A stretch of DNA of 64,000 nt from Planctomycetota bacterium (lineage in GTDB: Bacteria; Planctomycetota; Phycisphaerae; Phycisphaerales; UBA1924). The stretch lies in contig CP053450.1 of the NCBI GenBank assembly GCA_013285505.1, positions 1,348,796-1,412,795 on the forward strand, written 5' to 3'. Shown in pieces: positions 58,459 to 64,000 of this stretch (positions are counted from its first letter, which is position 1; each line of letters starts with the position of its first letter). A model generated the notes under the pieces. It saw only the letters and a list, made by a program, of their open reading frames with translations. It ran no database searches and was not told the DNA's origin. The position numbers and the translations under genes are program-made.

Positions 58459-59682
58459 ATGTGGAATCGATCATCGCAGGCCGTGACCGCAGCACTCTTG
58501 CTGGTCCTGAACGCGGGCACCGCCGCGGCGCAGACCGGTGAGATCACGCAGCTTCCGCCGCTCGGGGGCTCGGCGTCGCTGGCCTTCGGCATCAACGACG
58601 CCGGCGAGGTTGTCGGCGAGGCCGAAATGGCCGACGGCTCTGTCCATGCTGTGTTGTGGGTCGGGGGCGTCCCGACCGACCTGGGCGCGATCGACGGCAA
58701 CTCGAGCGCGTGGTCGATCAACAACTCAGGCCAGATCGTCGGCTGGAGCGACGCCGGGGCGTCGCCGCGGACGGCGATGCTCTGGGAGGGCGGCGGCTGG
58801 ACCGACCTCGGTGCCGACATGAACGCGGTGGGCAGCTCTGTCGGCTGGGACATCAACGACAACGGGCTGGTCGCCGGGCAGGCCGCGATCACCGGCGGGT
58901 TCTCGAAGGGCTTCGTCTGGAACGGGCCGGGCACCGGGTTCGCCGGCGGCACGGTGCCGGGCTACAACGGCGGCGCGAACAAAGGCGTCAACGACTCGGG
59001 CGTCGTGGTCGGGCACGGGTTCTTCTTCGGTGACCCGGACACCGCGATGATGGGCGTGCCCGACGGGCGGGGCGGGTACGACGCGCAGGAGATCGGCCCC
59101 AGCGGCTACACGTTCAGCATCGCGCACTCGATCAACAACGCGGGCACGATTATCGGGCTCGCGAATCTGACGAACGGGCCGTGGACTGCCGCGGTCTTCA
59201 CGCTCGACCGCGACAACCCCGTCGTGCTGCTCGGCTCGCTCCCGGGGTTCGAAAACTCCGAGGCGTACGACATCAACGAAGCCGGTGTGATCGTGGGCAG
59301 CACGCTCGACGACGACTTCGTGATGGATCCGCGCGCGTGGGTCTACTTTGACGGAGCCATGCACGACCTGAACGATTTCCTGGCGCCCGATCAGACCGAG
59401 TGGGACGTGCTGGTGAGCGCGCAGTCGATCAACGACGCGGGAGACATCGCCGGCTTTGGGTGGAATTCCGGAGGCGAACTGGCGGGCTTCGTGATGACGG
59501 GGGTCGTACCCTCACCGTGCAACGCCGACCTCGACGGCAACGGCGAGGTCAACACCCAGGACTTCCTGGCGTTCCTGAACCTGTGGGTTGTGCAGGACTC
59601 GCGGGCTGACTGGAACGGCGACGGCTCGATCAACACGCAGGACGTGTTGCGGTACTTGAACGATTGGGCGGCCTGCCGCTGA
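58459..59682 (+). CDS. Exported HAF-repeat protein with dockerin-like C-terminus
   Basis: A 407-residue exported protein. Signal peptide (residues 1-24, ending AAAQ); then at least seven HAF-type repeats with the INDAGEVVGEA, INNSGQIVGWS, INDNGLVAGQA and INEAGVIVGST pattern, likely a beta-propeller; then two dockerin-like repeats (DLDGNGEVNTQDFLAFLN and DWNGDGSINTQDVLRYLN). It ends ACR rather than GC, so this dockerin differs from the other two in the window. The upstream promoter with operator-like repeats suggests conditional expression. Confidence 0.8.
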   Translation: MWNRSSQAVTAALLLVLNAGTAAAQTGEITQLPPLGGSASLAFGINDAGEVVGEAEMADGSVHAVLWVGGVPTDLGAIDGNSSAWSINNSGQIVGWSDAGASPRTAMLWEGGGWTDLGADMNAVGSSVGWDINDNGLVAGQAAITGGFSKGFVWNGPGTGFAGGTVPGYNGGANKGVNDSGVVVGHGFFFGDPDTAMMGVPDGRGGYDAQEIGPSGYTFSIAHSINNAGTIIGLANLTNGPWTAAVFTLDRDNPVVLLGSLPGFENSEAYDINEAGVIVGSTLDDDFVMDPRAWVYFDGAMHDLNDFLAPDQTEWDVLVSAQSINDAGDIAGFGWNSGGELAGFVMTGVVPSPCNADLDGNGEVNTQDFLAFLNLWVVQDSRADWNGDGSINTQDVLRYLNDWAACR

Positions 59683-59836
59683 CGCGGATGCACACCCGGT
59701 GGTGAAACGTGGGTGACGGATCGTGGGGATGGTCCGGCCGGCGCAAACGCGCCGGCCGGGCATTACGGGTGCCGCGAGGCATCCGGCAGGTTCCGCGCGG
59801 TGCGGAGCGCCAGAAGGAGAGATAGGAGAAATGCAG

Positions 59837-60526
59837 ATGCGTAGCAGAATGATTATGTGTGCGGCGTTGATCGCCGGTGTGTCGGGCTCGGCCATGGGCC
59901 AGTTCGCGGACTTTGACAACGAGACCGAGGGCTTTCTCGGCACCAGCTACACCAGCGGTGGGGTGTCGTTCTTCGACGCCAACAACGTCAGCGGGTTCTA
60001 CCCCGACGGCGCGCCGTTCGACGACACCGAGCTCGGCAGCGATTTCATCATCGAGCAGTCCACCGTCGTCTGGAACGACTTCCCCGGGTTCGTCTCGTTC
60101 CCCAACACGCTCACCTTCGGGCGCGCGTTCGTCCCCGGTGACAACGTCACCATCGGCCCCTTGGCCACCGCCAGCATGTCCGCGGCCGGCTCGTTCACCG
60201 ACGGCAGCCTCGACCTGGTCTACTACGAGAACGGCCCCTGGGGCGGCATCACCGTCACGCTCGAGGCCATCCTCGGCGGCAACGTCGTGGACAGCACGTC
60301 GTTCGTCGTCGCGGGCAACGACCCCAACGGCCGTGACAACCCGGCCGCGACCCACCTCGCGGTGAACGCCCCGGCGTTCGACTCGATGCGCATTTACGCG
60401 ACGCTCAACGGCGACTACACCACCATCCGTGGCCTCGTGGACAACGTGTCCTTCGTGCCCGCGCCGGGTGCCCTCGGCCTCGCCGGCGTCGCCGGGCTGA
60501 TGGCGTTCCGCCGCCGCCAGCGCTAA
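59837..60526 (+). CDS. Exported PEP-CTERM-like protein
   Basis: A 229-residue exported protein. Signal peptide MRSRMIMCAALIAGVSGSAMG; a beta-rich body starting FADFDNETEGFLGTSYTSGG, resembling short PEP-CTERM proteins of planctomycetes; sorting tail VPAPGALGLAGVAGLMAFRRRQR. ATG 59837 is preferred over 59831 because AGGAGA (59824-59829) is then 7 nt away. It follows the HAF-repeat gene by 154 nt and is closed by a strong terminator. Confidence 0.8.
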   Translation: MRSRMIMCAALIAGVSGSAMGQFADFDNETEGFLGTSYTSGGVSFFDANNVSGFYPDGAPFDDTELGSDFIIEQSTVVWNDFPGFVSFPNTLTFGRAFVPGDNVTIGPLATASMSAAGSFTDGSLDLVYYENGPWGGITVTLEAILGGNVVDSTSFVVAGNDPNGRDNPAATHLAVNAPAFDSMRIYATLNGDYTTIRGLVDNVSFVPAPGALGLAGVAGLMAFRRRQR

Positions 60527-60563
60527 GGCCTCCGGCCCGCGCAACATCCAGTCCCCCTCTAGG

Positions 60564-60603
60564 CCGGTCTTCCCCATTTGCGCGGAAGACCGGTCTTTCT
60601 TTT
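60564..60603 (+). terminator. Rho-independent terminator
   Basis: 10-bp stem CCGGTCTTCC/GGAAGACCGG with a 10-nt loop followed by TCTTTCTTTT; the best-formed intrinsic terminator in the window. Confidence 0.9.
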
Positions 60604-60626
60604 GCGTACTCCGGGTTTGTCTCCGC

Positions 60627-61358
60627 CTAGCGGCCGAGCAGCAGGTCGGCCAGCGCGCGGAGGTCGGGCACCTCGATGTCCGGCTCCACCGTGTCGGCGA
60701 CTTCCGGGGTAGCGCCCGGGCCATCGGCGCTGCTCCGGCGGTTGACCCACACGGTCGAGATCCCCATCGACTGGGCGGGCACGACGTCGTGGTAGAGGCT
60801 CTGGGCGACGTGCAGGATGCGCGCACCCGGCACGCCGAGTGTCTGGATGGCGTGCCAGAAATGCCCGATCGCCGGTTTGTAGCTGCGTGTGTCCTCGGCG
60901 GTGATGACGGCCGCGAAGTCGAACGGCTCGCACCCGGCGGGGACAGCGAGCAGGCGGGGGCGCGTGTGTTCGAAGAGTTCGTGGTCGATGTTGGAGAGGA
61001 TCGCCAGGTCGTAGTACGCCCCGAGCCGCGAGAGGGCCTTGGTCGTGTCCCTGAACGCCGGCCAGTCTCGGATCGAATCGGCGATGGCGTGCTCGTCGCC
61101 GGGTCCGAGCGCGAGGCCGAACTCCGCGGCCACGCCGCGGGTCACCTCCGCGAGCACGTCCCGGTAGGGCCGATACTCGCCGGCCTGTGCCGCGGGCTCG
61201 AGTTCGGCGTAGAGCGCGAGCAGTTCATCATCGCTCGGGACCTCGACGCGGTGGGCCGAGAGCAGTCGGCCGAGGGCGGCCGCGATGCCCGCTTCCCAAT
61301 CGATCAGCGTGCCGTAGCAGTCGAACGTGATGGCGTGGTAGCGGGCGGGATCGAGCAT
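60627..61358 (-). CDS. HAD-family hydrolase, haloacid dehalogenase-like (type II)
   Basis: A 243-residue HAD hydrolase. Motif I TFDCYGTLIDWEAG has the nucleophile Asp; motif II ILSNID; motif III Lys in YKP; motif IV VAQSLYHDVVPAQ. The FDCYGTLIDW wording is that of the haloacid dehalogenase type II group, though many such enzymes are phosphatases. It converges with the PEP-CTERM gene. Start ATG 61358; no SD seen. Confidence 0.86.
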   Translation of the reverse strand: MLDPARYHAITFDCYGTLIDWEAGIAAALGRLLSAHRVEVPSDDELLALYAELEPAAQAGEYRPYRDVLAEVTRGVAAEFGLALGPGDEHAIADSIRDWPAFRDTTKALSRLGAYYDLAILSNIDHELFEHTRPRLLAVPAGCEPFDFAAVITAEDTRSYKPAIGHFWHAIQTLGVPGARILHVAQSLYHDVVPAQSMGISTVWVNRRSSADGPGATPEVADTVEPDIEVPDLRALADLLLGR

Positions 61359-61400
61359 CGGGGATTGTTGGCGTCGGTGGAGGCGGGTGCCGGCCTACCC

Positions 61401-61673
61401 CTACCGCCGCATCCTCCGGCGGCGAGCGATCCTGACCAGGGCCCCTTTGAACATGACCACCCCGATCAGGAAGGGGAGGATGCCGACCGCGCCGATCCCG
61501 ACCCAGTGGAGCATGCCGAACCGCACGGCGTCCTCGGTGCCTAGGGGCTGGCCGAGCGGGTCGTTGATCGCGCCCTGGTAGAGGCTGCCGAGTTGGAGCA
61601 GGGCCATGACGATGCCGACGAGCATGACCCCGCCGCCGACGAGCATGAGGATGAGGCCGAGGCCGAGGCGCAT
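61401..61673 (-). CDS. Small membrane protein
   Basis: A 90-residue protein with two transmembrane helices (about 3-27, 54-76), a periplasmic loop LYQGAINDPLGQPLGTEDAVRFG between them, and a very basic C-terminus (RIARRRRMRR). No known domain. It starts from TAAGAT 6 nt upstream of ATG 61673, a box that overlaps the stop codon of the gene before it. Confidence 0.6.
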   Translation of the reverse strand: MRLGLGLILMLVGGGVMLVGIVMALLQLGSLYQGAINDPLGQPLGTEDAVRFGMLHWVGIGAVGILPFLIGVVMFKGALVRIARRRRMRR

Positions 61674-61679
61674 GGCGAC

Positions 61680-61685
61680 ATCTTA
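61680..61685 (-). promoter_or_regulatory. -10 box TAAGAT, leaderless start
   Basis: Reverse-strand TAAGAT ends 6 nt before ATG 61673; the TAA is the stop of the upstream gene, as at xylulokinase. Confidence 0.4.
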
Positions 61686-62381
61686 CGGTGTGATCGAGAA
61701 CGGGGCGGAAGCGGGGATCCGTGCGTTCCTGTTCGCCGCGAGATGGCGGCCGATGAAGTACCCGTAGACGCCCCTGAACGACCAGCCCGGTGTCGCCATG
61801 ATCCGCCGGGCCTCGCCTCTGACAGAGCGTGGGATCGACTCGGCGACTGGGGTCGAACTGGCCTTGGGCGTGATGCCCCAGCGGGCCGCGAGTGTGCCAA
61901 CCGTCTCGTGGTGCCGGGCGAATCGGTCGTCGTGCGAGAGACCGACGAACGCTTGTTTGAACGCCGGGGGCTTCGCACGGCTGAGCAGGCTCGCGCTGGA
62001 ATCGCTGGTCGAGACGGCGATCTTCCTCTGCTCGTCAAAGACCGTGACGAACTCGGAGAACTCCTGATTGCCGTACAGGTAGCAGACGAAGTAGGTGTGC
62101 CCCGGCGGGAGGCGCCACACCGCGAGACTGGCCGCGGGGTTGTTCGGGACTACCAGCGAGTACAGGCCGTCCCACTCAAAGCCGTTCTCGTCGGCCCAGT
62201 CGGCGTGTTCGGCCGCTCGCTCCAGTGGCTCCGGCTGTTCATCGACATCGAGCGGTTCGAGCCCCCATGCCTCGCTTGCGAGCCCTTCCATCGACCGACG
62301 CACAGCCGCGGCGACGGTCCAGATCAACGCGAGTGCCGCGCCGAGTATCGCGACAACGATGGTGAGCAGCGCTGTCGTCAC
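61683..62381 (-). CDS. Membrane-anchored protein of unknown function
   Basis: A 232-residue protein with one N-terminal transmembrane helix (TALLTIVVAILGAALALIWTVAAAV) and a soluble domain containing GLYSLVVPNNPAASLAVWRLPPGHTYFVCYLYGN and FVTVFDEQRKIAVSTSDS. I do not recognise it. GTG 62381 is chosen: it begins 4 nt after the scoA stop and is directly before the helix. It is likely co-transcribed with scoA. Confidence 0.62.
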   Translation of the reverse strand: MTTALLTIVVAILGAALALIWTVAAAVRRSMEGLASEAWGLEPLDVDEQPEPLERAAEHADWADENGFEWDGLYSLVVPNNPAASLAVWRLPPGHTYFVCYLYGNQEFSEFVTVFDEQRKIAVSTSDSSASLLSRAKPPAFKQAFVGLSHDDRFARHHETVGTLAARWGITPKASSTPVAESIPRSVRGEARRIMATPGWSFRGVYGYFIGRHLAANRNARIPASAPFSITP

Positions 62382-62385
62382 GGGC

Positions 62386-63144
62386 CTACCCCTGCACCGT
62401 CCGCTGCTCGATCCGCTTCTCACTTACGGTCTGGACGACGCGGTCCACATAACTTCCCGGGGTGTGGACAGAGTCGGGATCAAGGTCTCCGGTCGAGACG
62501 GTCTCTTCGACCTCGGCCACGACAAACGCCGCGGCGGTCGCCATCATCGGGTTGAAGTTTCGCGCGGTCTTGCGGAAGACCAGGTTGCCGAACTCGTCGG
62601 CCTTCCACGCCTTCACGAGGGCGAGGTCCGCGTAGAGGCCGGTTTCCAAGATGAAATCCCGGGGTGCGGTGGACGGGTCGTCGGCGTTGACCCGGGCCGC
62701 GTGCCTCGGCGCGCGCAGGCTCCGTGTCTCCTTCCCCTCGGCGATCACCGTCCCGGCCCCGGTCGCCGTGAAAAACGCGGGGATTCCGGCCCCTCCGGCG
62801 CGGATCCGCTCGGCGAGGGTGCCCTGCGGGTTGAACTCGACCTCGAGGTCCCCATCGATGAACTGCTTCTCGAATGTCGCGTTCTCGCCCACGTAGCTGG
62901 AGATCATCTTCTTGATCTGCCGGGTCTGGAGGAGCAGGCCCAGGCCCCAGTCGTCTACCCCGGCGTTGTTCGAGACGCACGTGAGGTCACGGACGCCGGT
63001 GTCGCGCAGGGCGATGATCAGCTGTTCCGGGATGCCGCAGAGGCCGAAGCCCCCGACCATGACCGTGCAGCCGTCGTAAAGAATTCCGCGGTCCTGCAAG
63101 TCGTGCAGGGCCGATGTGGGGTCTGAGCAGAGTTTGGATAGCAT
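62386..63144 (-). CDS. scoA: 3-oxoacid CoA-transferase subunit A
   Basis: Alpha subunit of 3-oxoacid CoA-transferase, 252 residues. Typical: TVMVGGFGLCGIPEQLIIAL, SNNAGVDDWGLGLLL, GENATFEKQFIDGDLEVEFNPQGTLAERIRAGGAGIPAFFT, and KAWKADEFGNLVFRKTARNFNP. Start ATG 63144 has GAGGAACCCC upstream and TATGTT at 63163-63168. The B subunit is 5.4 kb further downstream on the same strand rather than adjacent. A PAS-LuxR regulator diverges from it across 86 nt. Confidence 0.93.
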   Translation of the reverse strand: MLSKLCSDPTSALHDLQDRGILYDGCTVMVGGFGLCGIPEQLIIALRDTGVRDLTCVSNNAGVDDWGLGLLLQTRQIKKMISSYVGENATFEKQFIDGDLEVEFNPQGTLAERIRAGGAGIPAFFTATGAGTVIAEGKETRSLRAPRHAARVNADDPSTAPRDFILETGLYADLALVKAWKADEFGNLVFRKTARNFNPMMATAAAFVVAEVEETVSTGDLDPDSVHTPGSYVDRVVQTVSEKRIEQRTVQG

Positions 63145-63230
63145 GGGGTTCCTCGATCTGATAACATACGCAGCGTGGTGGGGGGTTTCAGAACGACTGG
63201 AATTGTCGGGATTGAAGTCGTGGAGGGTAC

Positions 63231-63968
63231 ATGTCTGAGTCCTACAACCGATCCGAAGCCAAGGTGTTCGATCGGTTTGCCGCGATCCCCGGTCTCGGAG
63301 TCGGCCTGCTTGAGGCAGATGGCACGATCGTGTACATCAACGATACCGCGGCCAGGATGTACGGCGGCGGGACCGTGGAAGAGCATACCGGACGCCGGCT
63401 CGGGGAGCTCTACCCCCCGGAGTGGGCGGCCGAGAAGGTCGCGCTGCTCCAGCGGGTGATCGAGACCAACGAGCGGCTGGTCGTTCGGTACATCTGGGGC
63501 GGCAAGCGGTTCGAGGTGCAGTACCAGAAGATCGAGGGGGACGACGATGCGCCCACGCGGGTTTTGCTGACCGCGCGGGAGGGGGTCACCGACGACGACC
63601 TGATCCCCGACGACTTCAAGGTGGTCACGACCGGCACCGCCAACTTCGGCCCGCTGTCGGTGCTCAGCCCGCGCGAGCTCGAAGTCCTGGCCCTCATCGG
63701 CCAGGGCAAGAGCGCCAAGGTCATCGGCGAGCTGCTCGAACTCTCACCCCGCACGGTCGAACGCCACCGCGACTCGATCGGCAAGAAGCTCGACAAGCAC
63801 GACCGGGTGAGCCTGGCGCTGATCGCCCAGGCCGCGGGGCTCGAGCTGCGAGATGCGCACCTGACTCCGGTGGGCCCGATGGTCATCGAGCGGCCCAAGC
63901 CGCGGAGCACGCCGACGGTCGATGCGGAGGTCAAGCGGCCGCCGGACCGGACTATCGCCCGCGATTGA
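63231..63968 (+). CDS. PAS-domain LuxR-type transcriptional regulator
   Basis: A 245-residue regulator. A PAS-like sensor domain covers about residues 10-110 (GVGLLEADGTIVYINDTAARMYGG). The C-terminal LuxR helix-turn-helix is at about 145-205 (LSPRELEVLALIGQGKSAKVIGELLELSPRTVERHRDSIGKKLDKHDRV). The tail is basic and proline-rich. No kinase or receiver domain, so it would sense its signal directly. GGAGGG lies about 3 nt before ATG 63231. Its divergence from scoA suggests, but does not prove, control of that operon. Confidence 0.85.
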   Translation: MSESYNRSEAKVFDRFAAIPGLGVGLLEADGTIVYINDTAARMYGGGTVEEHTGRRLGELYPPEWAAEKVALLQRVIETNERLVVRYIWGGKRFEVQYQKIEGDDDAPTRVLLTAREGVTDDDLIPDDFKVVTTGTANFGPLSVLSPRELEVLALIGQGKSAKVIGELLELSPRTVERHRDSIGKKLDKHDRVSLALIAQAAGLELRDAHLTPVGPMVIERPKPRSTPTVDAEVKRPPDRTIARD

Positions 63969-64000
63969 ACAGTTCCTGCTGGTCCCGCCCGCCCCGCGGC

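Overview
The window looks like chromosomal sequence of a planctomycete, most likely a relative of Phycisphaerales. The grounds are very high GC, three secreted proteins ending in a dockerin-like two-repeat domain (two of them ending in the dipeptide Gly-Cys), three PEP-CTERM-like exported proteins, a pseudopilin with the planctomycete-type C-terminal H-X9-DG motif, two membrane proteins carrying a CxxC zinc ribbon, and general relatedness of the housekeeping proteins. I see no rRNA, CRISPR array, transposase, integrase or phage gene. It reads as ordinary core genome with lineage-specific exported proteins.

Layout. 1-7.1 kb: heme oxygenase, a dockerin protein, a pseudopilin, then a MoxR/Mg-chelatase-like AAA ATPase and a VWA protein separated by a reverse-strand FabH. 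7.1-13 kb: tRNA-Ser(GGA), a PAP2 phosphatase diverging from an ArnT-like glycosyltransferase, truB and a DinG-type helicase. 13-20.3 kb: phosphomannomutase, a membrane-inserted P-loop NTPase, a PqqB-like lipoprotein hydrolase and a large multidomain metzincin-like dockerin protein. 20.3-25.3 kb: an ABC ATPase/FtsX-type permease pair, a DUF3465 protein and a zinc-ribbon membrane protein. 25.3-36.3 kb: uvrB, a PEP-CTERM protein, an AraC regulator, a glycerophosphodiesterase, a second zinc-ribbon membrane protein, pcrA/uvrD, a serine/threonine kinase and infC with an ATC start codon. 36.3-45 kb: MacB-like permease, a small unknown, a GNAT-like protein, a TauE/SafE permease, a 3D-domain protein, a DUF58 protein, LOG and bipA. 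45-53 kb: a Gly/Asp-rich PEP-CTERM protein, xylulokinase, an ECF sigma/anti-sigma/exported-protein operon, a B12-domain protein and UbiE/MenG. 52.6-64 kb: M48 protease, membrane dipeptidase, DUF4332 protein, scoB, a HAF-repeat dockerin protein, a PEP-CTERM protein, a HAD hydrolase, scoA and a PAS-LuxR regulator.

Two window-wide patterns matter for any reader. First, about twenty conserved genes or gene segments are broken by single +1 frame shifts, and most are not random. Thirteen lie at a heptad-like context where AGCCGC (or its complement GCGGCT) replaces an expected AGCGC, and four lie where GGGCGC replaces an expected GGCGC. Removing one base at each restores textbook protein motifs. Because the motif occurs in both orientations relative to the genes, this is a DNA-level (probably base-calling or assembly) effect at RGCGC, possibly at a modified base, and the genes should be treated as intact. 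Second, at least twelve genes have a TAnnnT hexamer 5-9 nt before the start codon and no Shine-Dalgarno sequence, which is the signature of leaderless transcripts. These coexist with genes that have clear GGAGG-type sites.

Functionally the window mixes DNA repair (UvrB, PcrA, DinG), translation (IF-3, TruB, BipA, tRNA-Ser), cell envelope and export (pseudopilin, PEP-CTERM and dockerin proteins, FtsX/MacB permeases, the 3D-domain protein, the glycosyltransferase and PAP2), quinone and ketone-body metabolism (MenG/UbiE, ScoA/ScoB) and signalling (ECF sigma, Ser/Thr kinase, AraC, LuxR, B12-domain protein).
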